Shown here: positions 17,722-26,267 of the stretch, one piece after another
Position numbering within the stretch: the stretch's first letter is position 1
Layout: the number at the start of each line of letters is the position of its first letter
Source of the DNA: Streptomyces rimosus
GTDB taxonomy: Bacteria > Actinomycetota > Actinomycetes > Streptomycetales > Streptomycetaceae
Assembly (NCBI RefSeq): GCF_008704655.1
Contig: NZ_CP023688.1
Span: 6,067,501 to 6,131,500, forward strand
Length of the DNA: 64,000 nucleotides
Reading direction: 5' to 3'
The notes under the pieces: model-generated
What the model saw: the letters and a program-made list of their open reading frames with translations, nothing else
Database searches by the model: none
What the model was told of the DNA's origin: nothing
Program-made: the position numbers and the translations under genes

Positions 17722-18581
17722 CGGCTCCAGTTCTTCTTGACGTACGCGTCGATCTGCTCGCGCATGAAGCGGGCCGACTCCTTCGCGCGCTCCTCCCATG
17801 CGAACACGGAGGAGACGAGAGTGCCGTCGAAGCCGTTGGCGGCCAGTTCGCGGAAGAGCTCGTCGAAGTCCACCTCGCCCTGTCCGATGTCCAGGTGCTG
17901 GTGAATGCGTACGGCCGAGCCGGGAGGGTTGACGATGTAGCGCAGGCCGGAGGAGGCGGTGTGGTCGAAGGTGTCGGCGAGGTGGACCGCGGTGGTCAGT
18001 CCGCCGGCGTGCCTGAGGATGCCCGGGGCGTCGTCGCCCTGATGGAAGGTGTGCGGCGCGCAGTACAGGAAGGACACCAGCGGGGAGTTGATGCCGCGGA
18101 TCAGGTCGACCGCGGTGTGCCCGTCCTCGATGAAGTCGTCCGGATGCGGTTCGAGCGCGAGCGTGATGCCCTCGCGCTCGAAGAGCGGCAACAGTTCCTC
18201 CAGCGACCGCCAGAACTGGCCCTCGCTGCGGTCCGCCTTCTCCGGACGCCCGTTGAACTCCGAGTTCATGGCGTTCACGCCGAGGTCGGCGGTGATCTGG
18301 ATGGCGCGCTTCCAGTAGCGGACGGCGGCCTGCCGCTCGTCCTCGTCCGGGGAGGACCACTTGTACAGGGGGAGTACGGAGGAGATGCCGACGCCCGCCG
18401 CGGACAGCTCCCTGCGGAATCTGCGGACGGTGGCGTCGTCGATGCGCGGGTGCAGGAAGAACGGGTTCACGTCGTCGCGTGGTGACAGCTCGATCCACTC
18501 GTAACCCAGCTCGGCCACCAGGGCGGGAAGTTCGAGCAGCGGTACGTCGCGGAACATGTACGGGTCGAGAGCGATCTTCAC
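17718..18581 (-). CDS. iolH: IolH-like sugar phosphate isomerase/epimerase
   Basis: A 287-residue TIM-barrel protein of the xylose-isomerase-like superfamily. The segments YWKRAIQITADLGVNAMNSEF, LALEPHPDDF, VHLADTFDHTASSGLRYI and VRIHQHLDIGQGEVDF strongly recall IolH of actinobacterial inositol clusters. Glu, Asp and His residues in these segments are the likely metal ligands. The GTG at 18581 is chosen because the product then begins at the first barrel strand (KIALDPYMF) with GAAAGG about 9 nt upstream. It is coupled to the sugar porter gene. The precise reaction of IolH is not established to my knowledge. Confidence 0.82.
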   Translation of the reverse strand: MKIALDPYMFRDVPLLELPALVAELGYEWIELSPRDDVNPFFLHPRIDDATVRRFRRELSAAGVGISSVLPLYKWSSPDEDERQAAVRYWKRAIQITADLGVNAMNSEFNGRPEKADRSEGQFWRSLEELLPLFEREGITLALEPHPDDFIEDGHTAVDLIRGINSPLVSFLYCAPHTFHQGDDAPGILRHAGGLTTAVHLADTFDHTASSGLRYIVNPPGSAVRIHQHLDIGQGEVDFDELFRELAANGFDGTLVSSVFAWEERAKESARFMREQIDAYVKKNWSR

Positions 18582-18969
18582 GAGGGGGAGACCTTTCGAA
18601 GGGAGCCTGCCGAGGGGGACTTGTCGGGGAGGACTTGTCGAGGGGAGATCGTTCGAGTGAAGGCGCGGCCCGCAGGACGGGCCCGCAACGGGGCCGGAAC
18701 ATGACCGGCGTCCCAGCTCAAAACGGCCGGACGGCAGCCCGGACACCGGCCATGTCGCAAAGGCGACACACCGGCCGTAACACAGCACGGCGCGATGGCA
18801 GGAAGACAGCACGGCGCACCGACAGGAAGACGAGCCCGCGCGCCAGCCGGAACAAGAGCCGACACTCCAGCCGCCACGCGGCACGGCTCATCGACCCTGA
18901 CAGGAATCGGAACACACCCGCGGCAGCAGCCCCAGCCGCCGCGGACTAAGCAATAAGTCCGCCGTCGCC
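18582..18969. other. intergenic region with short repeats
   Basis: About 390 bp between the iolH-like and iolG genes. An Arg-rich open frame crosses it on the plus strand but looks like a GC artefact. GGACTTGTCG occurs twice, 14 bp apart (18617-18626 and 18631-18640), just upstream of iolH and could be a regulator site. Nothing else is convincing. Confidence 0.45.
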
Positions 18970-19989
18970 TCAGCGGTACAGCGCGGGCCGCTCCACCAGC
19001 TCGACCTCGACGCGCTCGCCGGTGGCCTGGGCCCGTACGCCCGCTTCGCACACCGCGGCCGCCGCGTAGCCGTCCCAGCAGCTGGGGCCCTCGACCTCGC
19101 CGCGTCGCGTGGCGTCCACCCAGCGCTGCACCTGCCGGTCGTACGCCTCCTCGAAGCGCTCCACGAAGCCCGGGGTGATCGAGCCGCCCCATTTGCCGGC
19201 CGCGTTGATGAACACGCCGTGGTCGTCGCCGATCCGGGCGGTGCCGCCTTCGCAGACGGCCTCGCAGCCGACCTGGTAGCCGAAGCCGCAGTTGACGAAC
19301 AGCTCGGTGTCCACGATCTGCCCGGCCGCGGTCTCGAAGAGGATCAACTGCGGGTCGCTCAGGCCCTCGGGCGCGTGGCCGCTGGGGGCCGGGCGCAGCA
19401 CGCGTACGGCGGTGATCTCCTCGTCCAGCAGCCAGCGCGTCACGTCGATCTCGTGGACGACCGAGTCGTGGATCATCATGGCGTTGGTGAAGCCGGGCGG
19501 CGTGTCGGCGTTGCGGTGCTTGTTGTGCAGCATCAGGGGCCGGCCGTACGCGCCCTGGTCGAGCAGGGCCTTGAGTTTGAGGTAGTCGGCGTCGTACCGG
19601 CGCATGAAGCCGACCTGCACCCGGCGGCGCCCGAGCCGCTGTTCGGCCTCCAGGACGCGCAGCGCGGAGGCCGGGTCGGGAGTAAGCGGTTTCTCGCACA
19701 GCACCGGAAGGTCGCGCGCGAACGCCGCGAGCAGGGCTTCCTCGTGGGCCGCGCCCGGCGAGGCGATCAGTACGGCGTCGACGCTCGGGTCCGCCATGGC
19801 GGCGGCCGGGTCGGTGTGGGGTGTACAGCCCTCGATGCCGTCGGCGACGCGTTTGGCCCGGTCCGCGTCGATGTCGACGACGGCCGCCACCCGCGCGCCG
19901 CTGATGACGTCGTTGAGGCGGCGCACGTGGTCGGCGCCCATGCGGCCGGTGCCGACGACCGCGACGACGAGCGTTGCGTACTGGCTCAT
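18970..19989 (-). CDS. iolG: inositol 2-dehydrogenase family oxidoreductase
   Basis: Probable NAD-dependent oxidation of myo-inositol to scyllo-inosose, the first catabolic step. The 339-residue protein is standard IolG length. Rossmann motif [15 protein letters not shown] sits at residues 11-25, the signature LCEKPLTPD near 97 contains the catalytic-face Lys, and the substrate domain has [17 protein letters not shown] with the conserved Asp and His of IolG enzymes. It lies 33 bp downstream of the iolE-like gene on the same strand, so both are probably transcribed from the divergent promoter region in front of iolC. It is the paralogue most likely to be the housekeeping myo-inositol dehydrogenase because of its position. 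Confidence 0.88.
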   Translation of the reverse strand: MSQYATLVVAVVGTGRMGADHVRRLNDVISGARVAAVVDIDADRAKRVADGIEGCTPHTDPAAAMADPSVDAVLIASPGAAHEEALLAAFARDLPVLCEKPLTPDPASALRVLEAEQRLGRRRVQVGFMRRYDADYLKLKALLDQGAYGRPLMLHNKHRNADTPPGFTNAMMIHDSVVHEIDVTRWLLDEEITAVRVLRPAPSGHAPEGLSDPQLILFETAAGQIVDTELFVNCGFGYQVGCEAVCEGGTARIGDDHGVFINAAGKWGGSITPGFVERFEEAYDRQVQRWVDATRRGEVEGPSCWDGYAAAAVCEAGVRAQATGERVEVELVERPALYR

Positions 19990-20022
19990 GTGGCAGAACT
20001 CCTTGCTCCGTACGGGAGGTTC

Positions 20023-20943
20023 TCAGGCGCCGCAGGAGCGCAGGAAGCGGCGGGTGCGCCGGGCGATCGGCAGGGGCTGGTCGGCGGGGCAGGGGTACAT
20101 GTCCTGCTCGACGATGGCGAAGAGGTCCACGTCCAGTTCCTGGGCGGCCTCCAGGACGGGCGGCAGCGCGGGCACGCCGAGCGGCGGCTCGCACATCACG
20201 CCCTGCCGGACCGCGGGCCCGAAGGGCGTGCCCTTCGCGACGACGTCGGCGAGGATGTCCGGGTCGACCTGCTTGAGGTGGAGGTAGCCGATCCGTTCGC
20301 CGTAGGTCTTGATGAGCTTGACGTTGTCGCCGCCGCAGTACGCGTAGTGCCCGGTGTCCAGGCACAGGTTGACCAGGGAAGCGTCGGTCCCGTCGAGGAA
20401 GCGCTCGACGTGTTCCTCGGTGTCGATGTGGGTGTCGGCGTGCGGGTGCACGACGATGTCGAGGCCGAACTCCTCGCGTACCTGCTTGCCCAGCCGTTCC
20501 ATGCCGCTGTTCAGGTGGTGCCACTGCTCGGTGGTCAGCTCGCGCGGCTCCAGTTCCTCGGCGGTCTTGTCGTCGCGCCAGAAGGAGGGGATGACCACGA
20601 GGTGCTTGGCGTTCATCGCCCGGGTGAGGGTGGCGACCTCGCTGACGTGCGCCCAGGTCTTGTCCCATACGTCCGGTCCGTGGTGCAGCGAGGTGAAGAT
20701 GGTGCCGGCCGAGACCTTCAGGTCGCGTTCGCCGAGCTCCGCGTGGAGGACGGCGGGGTCGGTGGGCAGGTAGCCGTACGGGCCGAGTTCGATCCACTCG
20801 TACTGGGCCTCGGCGACCTCGTCGAGGAAGCGCCGCCAGGGGACTTGTTGGTCGTCGTCGGGAAACCAGACTCCCCAGGAGTCGGGGGCCGATCCGATGC
20901 GCAGGCGGTCGAGGACGCGCGGGACGGCATGGGGAACGGACAT
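20023..20943 (-). CDS. iolE: inosose dehydratase-like TIM-barrel protein
   Basis: Probable 2-keto-myo-inositol (inosose) dehydratase, the second step of inositol catabolism, 306 residues. The N-terminus RIGSAPDSWGVWFPDD is typical of IolE-like proteins. The metal-binding segments of the xylose-isomerase superfamily are visible: IVVHPHADTHIDTEEHVERF, LCLDTGHYAYCGGD, YLHLKQVDPD and a late Glu in FAIVEQDMYP. It starts a leftward transcription unit with iolG behind it and shares a 280-bp divergent promoter region with iolC. The alternative, an IolI-type inosose isomerase, is less likely given the APDSWG motif. Confidence 0.85.
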   Translation of the reverse strand: MSVPHAVPRVLDRLRIGSAPDSWGVWFPDDDQQVPWRRFLDEVAEAQYEWIELGPYGYLPTDPAVLHAELGERDLKVSAGTIFTSLHHGPDVWDKTWAHVSEVATLTRAMNAKHLVVIPSFWRDDKTAEELEPRELTTEQWHHLNSGMERLGKQVREEFGLDIVVHPHADTHIDTEEHVERFLDGTDASLVNLCLDTGHYAYCGGDNVKLIKTYGERIGYLHLKQVDPDILADVVAKGTPFGPAVRQGVMCEPPLGVPALPPVLEAAQELDVDLFAIVEQDMYPCPADQPLPIARRTRRFLRSCGA

Positions 20944-21030
20944 GCTGCGGCTCTCCTTTCGCCGGTCGACGGTGACCGGGAAGGCGCGGGGCTGGGTTGT
21001 GGGGCACAGCCTCCATCCCGGTCAGAGGAG

Positions 21031-21053
21031 TGTCAAGACTTCGTCCTGACATA
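21031..21053. promoter_or_regulatory. putative inositol-regulon operator B
   Basis: TGTCAAGACTT (21031-21041) faces CGTCCTGACATA (21042-21053); the latter is the exact reverse complement of TATGTCAGGACG at operator A. The two TGTCA cores point at each other, giving an inverted repeat suited to a dimeric repressor. It is followed by tandem AAGGACTT units (21053-21067). Located upstream of iolE. Confidence 0.6.
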
Positions 21054-21158
21054 AGGACTTAAGGACTTTGTAACTCGGGAGTAGGGCGGAGGGGTGTGTG
21101 TGGGTGACGGCGGGACGTGATGTTGCCGGACCGCTTTCAACGTCAGAATGTAAGGACA

Positions 21159-21169
21159 AAGTATTGACA
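21159..21169. promoter_or_regulatory. putative inositol-regulon operator C
   Basis: AAGTATTGACA is the exact reverse complement of TGTCAATACTT in operator A. It lies 55 bp upstream of the iolC start. The related TTCAACGTCAGAATGTAAGGAC lies just before it, so this side also has two weak half-sites. Confidence 0.55.
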
Positions 21170-21223
21170 GTGCCTCGCAAGCCCGGTTAGACCTGTGGTC
21201 AGCGACGAACCGAAGGGGCCCAC

Positions 21224-22279
21224 ATGAGCGAGCCGCGGCAGGCCGGAGAAATGGGACGGGCCGACGAGGCCGTAATGTCCGGTCATTTGGCCGGCCCGTA
21301 CGACCTGATCACCCTCGGCCGTATCGGTGTGGACATCTATCCGCTGCAGACCGGCGTTCCGCTGGCCCGGGTCGAGACGTTCGGGAAGTTCCTCGGCGGC
21401 TCGGCCACCAACGTCGCGGTCGCCGCCGCCCGGCTGGGGCGGCGCACCGCCGTCATCAGCCGCACCGGCCGCGATCCGTTCGGCGACTACGTCCACGAGG
21501 CGCTGCGCGACTTCGGGGTGGACGACCGCTGGGTGACGCCCGTTGAGGAGTACCCGACGCCCGTCACCTTCTGCGAGATCTTCCCGCCGGACGACTTCCC
21601 GCTCTACTTCTACCGCCGCCCCAAGGCCCCCGACCTGGTCATCCATCCCGAGGAGCTGGACCGCGACGCCGTACGGGCCGCCCGCATCTTCTGGATGACC
21701 GGCACCGGCCTGTGCGAAGAACCCAGCCGCGGCGCCACCCTCGCCGCTTTGGAAGCCCGCGCCAAATCGGGCATCACCGTCTTCGATCTGGACTGGCGGC
21801 CGATGTTCTGGGGTGGTGAAGGCGGCGCGTCCGGCGACGGCGGTGCCACCGGGGCCGCCGCGATGGCCGCGGCCCGCCCGTACTACGAGGCCGCGCTCGC
21901 GCACGCGACCGTCGCCGTCGGCAACGTCGACGAGGCCGAGGTCGCCACCGGCGTCCGCGAACCGAAGCGGTGCGCGCAGGCGCTGCTCGACATGGGTGTC
22001 GAACTGGCCGTCATCAAGCAGGGGCCGAAGGGCGTGCTGGCCGTGCACCGCGACGGCCGCACCGCCGAGGTGCCGCCCACCCCCGTAGAGGTCGTCAACG
22101 GCCTGGGCGCCGGTGACGCTTTCGGGGGCGCGCTCTGTCACGGGCTGCTGTCCGGTTGGGAGCTGGAGCCGATGATGCGGTACGCCAACGCCGCAGGCGC
22201 GATCGTCGCCTCGCGGCTGGCCTGTTCGTCCGCCATGCCGACGCGCGACGAGGTCGAGGAATTCCTCGCCGCGCGCTGA
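21224..22279 (+). CDS. iolC: 5-dehydro-2-deoxygluconokinase
   Basis: PfkB-family carbohydrate kinase that phosphorylates 5-keto-2-deoxygluconate in inositol catabolism, 351 residues. N-terminal substrate strand YDLITLGRIGVDIYPLQ and the GGSATNVAVAAARLG motif (PfkB signature 1) are followed by YFYRRPKAPDLVI. The C-terminal PfkB signature VVNGLGAGDAFGGALCHGLL contains the catalytic Asp of GAGD. A 20-residue Gly/Ala-rich insertion (after WGGEGGASG) is slightly unusual. The ATG at 21224 has a GGGGCCC/AAGGGG-like upstream site. It is the first gene of the rightward iol operon, behind the shared operator region. Confidence 0.92.
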   Translation: MSEPRQAGEMGRADEAVMSGHLAGPYDLITLGRIGVDIYPLQTGVPLARVETFGKFLGGSATNVAVAAARLGRRTAVISRTGRDPFGDYVHEALRDFGVDDRWVTPVEEYPTPVTFCEIFPPDDFPLYFYRRPKAPDLVIHPEELDRDAVRAARIFWMTGTGLCEEPSRGATLAALEARAKSGITVFDLDWRPMFWGGEGGASGDGGATGAAAMAAARPYYEAALAHATVAVGNVDEAEVATGVREPKRCAQALLDMGVELAVIKQGPKGVLAVHRDGRTAEVPPTPVEVVNGLGAGDAFGGALCHGLLSGWELEPMMRYANAAGAIVASRLACSSAMPTRDEVEEFLAAR

Positions 22280-22434
22280 GCGCCGGGTGCGGACCGCCGT
22301 ACGCCCACCCCGGTGCCACAGGAGAAATTCGCGCCGATGTCACCGCGCACCCGCCCCGCCCGCCGAGTGCCCGACCGGGCGCCCCGCCCGGCGGCGCCCG
22401 TACGAACCCGTCCCACCAGAAGGTGAGAACCGCC

Positions 22435-23328
22435 TTGACCACTCGGATCTCCGACATCGTGACGCTGCGGGCCCGGCACCCGGAAGCCGTCGCACAGGCC
22501 GCGGCGCGCCGTACCCGCCGCCCCCTGATCGGCGACAGCGGCCGCCTGATGATCGTGGCGGCCGACCATCCGGCGCGCGGCGCGCTCGCCGTCGGCGACC
22601 GCGCACTGGCCATGGCCAACCGCGTCGACCTGCTGGAACGGTTGTGCCTGGCACTGTCGCGCCCCGGTGTGGACGGCGTGCTCGCCACCGCCGACATCCT
22701 GGAGGACCTGCTTCTGCTCGGCGCCCTCGAAGGCAAGGTCGTGATGGGCTCGATGAACCGGGGCGGTATCGCCGGTGCCTCCTTCGAGATGGACGACCGG
22801 TTCACCGGCCACCGCCCGCAGGACATCGCCCGGCTCCGCTTCGACGCCGGCAAACTGCTGCTCCGTATCGACTACGAGGACGCCGGCTCGCTGGCCACCC
22901 TGGAGGCCACGGCGCGCGCCATCGACGCCATGGCGGAGCGGGAACTGCCCACCTTCGTGGAGCCGTTCCTCTCGCGCCGGGTGGACGGAAAGGTCGTCAA
23001 CGACCTGAGCGCGGAGGCCGTCACGAAATCCGTGGCCATCGCCTCCGGGCTGGGCGGCACCTCCGCGTACACCTGGCTGAAGCTGCCGGTGACCGACGAT
23101 CCCGACGCCATGGCGCAGGTCTGCGAGACCTCGACGCTGCCGACGGTGCTGCTCGGCGGCGACATCAAGGGCACGGCGGCGGACCAGGAAGCGGCGTACG
23201 AGAAGTGGCGCAAGGCGCTGCGGCTGCCGACCGTACAGGGATTGGTGGCGGGGCGGTCGCTGCTCTATCCCGCCGACGGGGACGTGACGGCGGCCGTGGA
23301 CACCGCCGTGTCATTGCTCCAGCGGTGA
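22435..23328 (+). CDS. inositol-cluster (beta/alpha)8 aldolase (Cgl0159/IolJ-like)
   Basis: A 297-residue TIM-barrel protein resembling the deoxyribose-phosphate-aldolase-like proteins found in actinobacterial inositol clusters (Cgl0159 type). It most likely cleaves 2-deoxy-5-keto-gluconate-6-phosphate to dihydroxyacetone phosphate and malonic semialdehyde, the step after IolC. Segments seen are MIVAADHPARGAL, VMGSMNRGGIAGASFEMDDR, FVEPFLSRR, TSAYTWLKLP (candidate Schiff-base Lys) and LLGGDIKG. The TTG at 22435 is chosen for AAGGTGAG 8 nt upstream; GTG 22423 in frame is possible. The 155 bp after iolC holds no convincing gene. No IolJ of fructose-bisphosphate-aldolase type is present, which supports this role. 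Confidence 0.82.
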   Translation: MTTRISDIVTLRARHPEAVAQAAARRTRRPLIGDSGRLMIVAADHPARGALAVGDRALAMANRVDLLERLCLALSRPGVDGVLATADILEDLLLLGALEGKVVMGSMNRGGIAGASFEMDDRFTGHRPQDIARLRFDAGKLLLRIDYEDAGSLATLEATARAIDAMAERELPTFVEPFLSRRVDGKVVNDLSAEAVTKSVAIASGLGGTSAYTWLKLPVTDDPDAMAQVCETSTLPTVLLGGDIKGTAADQEAAYEKWRKALRLPTVQGLVAGRSLLYPADGDVTAAVDTAVSLLQR

Positions 23329-23358
23329 CTGTCAGTGGTCAGGAGGAGACTTACGAGC

Positions 23359-24270
23359 ATGACGAACGAGCTGAGGAACACCACCGACTTCCACCTCAAG
23401 GCCGGTGCCGCGGCCGACGGGCCGTACGAACTGGTCATCGCGCCGGAGACGGCGGGCTGGGGCTATTCGTCCCTGCGCGTGCTGCGGCTGCCACCCGGCG
23501 GGAGCCACACCTTCGAAACCGGCGACAGCGAGTGGATCGTGCTGCCGCTGAGCGGCGGCTGTACGGTCACTGCCGACGGCGGCGCACCCTTCGAACTGGC
23601 CGGGCGCAAGGACGTGTTCAGCGGGGTCACGGATTTCGCGTACGTACCGAGAGACGCCGAGGTGGAGATCGGCAGCGCGGCCGGCGGCCGGTTCGCGCTG
23701 ACCGGCGCCCGCTGCACGCGCCGGCTGCCCGCCCGCTACGGCCCCGCGAGCGAGGTGCCCGTGGAACTGCGCGGTACGGGCTCCTGCTCGCGCCAGGTCA
23801 ACAACTTCGGCGCGGCCGGCGTCTTCGAGTGCGACAAGCTCATCGCCGTCGAAGTGCTCACGCCCGGCGGCAACTGGTCCTCGTATCCGCCTCATAAACA
23901 CGACGAGTGCCGGCCCGGTGAGGAGAGCGAGCTGGAGGAGATCTACTACTTCGAGATCGCCTCAGCGCACGGCACCGAAGGGCTCGGCTACCAGCGCGTG
24001 TCGCCGTCCGGCAACGGCCGCGGCACGGACGTCCTCGCCGAAGTCCGCAGCGGCGACGCCGTCCTGATCCCCGACGGCTGGCACGGCCCGTCCGTCGCCG
24101 CGCCGGGACACGCCATGTACTACCTCAACGTGATGGCGGGGCCGGGCGAGGAGCGCGCCTGGCTGATCTGCGACCACCCCGACCACGGCTGGATCCGCGG
24201 CACCTGGCCCGACCAGCCCGTGGACCCCCGTCTGCCCCTCTACGAAGCCCCCGCGGGAGACCCACGATGA
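23359..24270 (+). CDS. iolB: 5-deoxy-glucuronate isomerase
   Basis: Isomerises 5-deoxy-glucuronate to 5-keto-2-deoxygluconate in the inositol pathway, 303 residues. It shows the bicupin pattern of IolB with metal ligands in PPHKHDECRPG and ELEEIYYFEIA, and the late cupin strand VLIPDGWHGPSVAAPGHAMYY. Substrate-family segments VEVLTPGGNWSSYPPH and GRGTDVLAEVRSGD are conserved. The ATG at 23359 follows AGGAGGAGAC with good spacing, while an in-frame GTG 24 nt earlier would include that ribosome-binding site. It overlaps iolD by ATGA, showing coupling. Confidence 0.93.
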   Translation: MTNELRNTTDFHLKAGAAADGPYELVIAPETAGWGYSSLRVLRLPPGGSHTFETGDSEWIVLPLSGGCTVTADGGAPFELAGRKDVFSGVTDFAYVPRDAEVEIGSAAGGRFALTGARCTRRLPARYGPASEVPVELRGTGSCSRQVNNFGAAGVFECDKLIAVEVLTPGGNWSSYPPHKHDECRPGEESELEEIYYFEIASAHGTEGLGYQRVSPSGNGRGTDVLAEVRSGDAVLIPDGWHGPSVAAPGHAMYYLNVMAGPGEERAWLICDHPDHGWIRGTWPDQPVDPRLPLYEAPAGDPR

Positions 24271-26177
24271 CCACTCGACGCCGCACCGTGGCGCAGGCCC
24301 TGGTCGAGTTCCTGGCCCACCAGTACACGGAGCGGGACGGCGCCGCGGCCCCCGGCGGCCAGGACGGCGCGCCCGTCCGGCACCGCCTGATCAACGCCTG
24401 CTGGGGCATCTTCGGGCACGGCAACGTGGCCGGCATCGGCCAGGCCCTCCTGGAGTCGGGCCCGGACACGATGCCCTACCTCCAGGGCCGCAACGAGCAG
24501 GCCATGGTGCACGCCGCCGTGGGTTACGCCCGGCAGTGCGACCGCCTGTCCGCACACGCCGTCACGACCTCCATCGGCCCCGGCGCCACCAACCTCGTCA
24601 CCGGGGCCGCTCTGGCCACGGTCAACCGCCTCCCGGTCCTGCTCCTGCCCGGCGACACCTTCGCCACCCGCCCCGCCGACCCCGTGCTCCAGCAGCTCGA
24701 AGTCCCGTATGCCGGAGACGTGTCGGTCAACGACGCCCTGCGCCCGGTCTCCCGCTACTTCGACCGGATCACCCGCCCCGAAGCGCTGATCCCGGCCGCC
24801 CTCCAGGCCATGCGGGTGCTCGCCGACCCCGTGGAGACCGGCGCCGTGACGCTCGCGCTGCCGCAGGACGTCCAGGCCGAGGCGTACGACTGGCCCGAGG
24901 AGTTCTTCGCCGACCGCGTGTGGCGGGTGCCCCGTCCGGCACCCGACGCCGCCGCGCTCGCCGATGCCGTACGGGCGGTACGGGCCGCCGAGCGGCCACT
25001 GATCATCGCGGGCGGCGGTGTCCACCACAGCGGGGCGGAGGACGCGCTGCGCGCCCTTGCCGACGCCACCGGCATCCCCGTCGCCTCCACCCAGGCCGGC
25101 AAGGGCTCACTGCGCCACGACCACCCCGCCGACGTGGGCGGCATCGGCCACACCGGCACGGCCACGGCCGACGCGCTGGCCCGCCGCGCCGACCTCGTTC
25201 TCGGCGTCGGCACCCGCTACACGGACTTCACCACCGCTTCCGCCACCCTCTTCGCCGCCCCCGGCGTCCGCTTCGTCAACCTGAACATCGCCTCCTTCGA
25301 CGCCCACAAGCTCGCCGCCACCTCGCTCGTCGCCGACGCCCGCGCCGGACTGCAAGCGCTTACCGAGGCCCTGTCCGGACACCGCGTCGCACCGGCCTAC
25401 GAGGAGGAGTACGCCGCCGCCAAGTCCCGCTGGGAATCCCTCGTCGACGCCGCCTACGCCGCGCCCGACGACTCCGTACGCCCCTCCCAGACCCAGGTCC
25501 TCGGCGCGCTGGACGCCACCGTCGGCGAGCAGGACGTGATCATCAACGCGGCCGGCTCGCTCCCCGGCGACCTGCACAAACTGTGGCGGGCCCGCTCCCG
25601 CCGCCAGTACCACCTGGAGTACGGCTACTCCTGCATGGGCTATGAAATCCCCGCCGCCATCGGCGTCCGCCTGGCCGCGCCGGACCGCCCCGTATGGGCC
25701 CTGGTCGGTGACGGCACGTACCTGATGATGCCCACCGAGATCGTCACCGCGGTCCAGGAAGGCATCAACATCAATGTGGTGCTGCTCCAGAACCACGGCT
25801 ACGCCTCCATCGGCGGCCTCTCCGAGCAGACCGGCGGCGAGCGCTTCGGCACGGCGTACCGCTACCGCGCCGCCGACGGCACGTATACGGGCGAACCACT
25901 GCCCGTGGACCTCGCCGCCAACGCCGCGTCCCTCGGCATGCACGTCATCCGCGCCGCGACCGTCGGCGAACTGCGCGCCGCGCTCGCGACGGCCCGCGCC
26001 GACGAGCGCCCCACATGTGTCTATGTCGAGACCGCAACGGCCGACACTGTGCCGGGCGCGCCCGGCGCCCAGGCCTGGTGGGATGTTCCTGTGGCCGAGA
26101 CGGCGACGCGTCCGGCGGCGGTCGAGGCCCGCAAGGAGTACGACCGGCACGCCGCCGAGCGCCGCCGCCACCTCTGA
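24267..26177 (+). CDS. iolD: 3D-(3,5/4)-trihydroxycyclohexane-1,2-dione hydrolase
   Basis: Thiamine-diphosphate-dependent ring-opening hydrolase of the inositol pathway, giving 5-deoxy-glucuronate, 636 residues as usual for IolD. The N-terminal pyrimidine-binding domain has the activating Glu in QGRNEQAMVHAAVGYAR. The central domain shows LIIAGGGVHHSGAEDALRAL and the C-terminal PP domain contains VGDGTYLMMPTEI followed by INVVLLQNHGYASIGGL, the GDG...N ThDP/Mg2+ motif. It is in an operon with iolC, the aldolase and iolB, and is followed 90 bp later by mmsA. Confidence 0.94.
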   Translation: MTTRRRTVAQALVEFLAHQYTERDGAAAPGGQDGAPVRHRLINACWGIFGHGNVAGIGQALLESGPDTMPYLQGRNEQAMVHAAVGYARQCDRLSAHAVTTSIGPGATNLVTGAALATVNRLPVLLLPGDTFATRPADPVLQQLEVPYAGDVSVNDALRPVSRYFDRITRPEALIPAALQAMRVLADPVETGAVTLALPQDVQAEAYDWPEEFFADRVWRVPRPAPDAAALADAVRAVRAAERPLIIAGGGVHHSGAEDALRALADATGIPVASTQAGKGSLRHDHPADVGGIGHTGTATADALARRADLVLGVGTRYTDFTTASATLFAAPGVRFVNLNIASFDAHKLAATSLVADARAGLQALTEALSGHRVAPAYEEEYAAAKSRWESLVDAAYAAPDDSVRPSQTQVLGALDATVGEQDVIINAAGSLPGDLHKLWRARSRRQYHLEYGYSCMGYEIPAAIGVRLAAPDRPVWALVGDGTYLMMPTEIVTAVQEGININVVLLQNHGYASIGGLSEQTGGERFGTAYRYRAADGTYTGEPLPVDLAANAASLGMHVIRAATVGELRAALATARADERPTCVYVETATADTVPGAPGAQAWWDVPVAETATRPAAVEARKEYDRHAAERRRHL

Positions 26178-26267
26178 CACCGCGCGTCACAACCCACGAC
26201 CCGCAGCCGACCGAACCGCCTCCCGACCAGCCCTCCGCCCACCGTCCTCCCTGAGAAAGGCCCCCGC

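Noticed and set aside
18479..18949. 156-codon Arg-rich frame between iolH and iolG
   Set aside because: Arg/Ser-rich composition typical of spurious GC frames; no ribosome-binding site or homologue.
22337..22426. 29-codon Arg/Pro frame between iolC and the aldolase
   Set aside because: AGGAG is upstream but the spacing is long (about 12 nt) and the composition looks non-coding.
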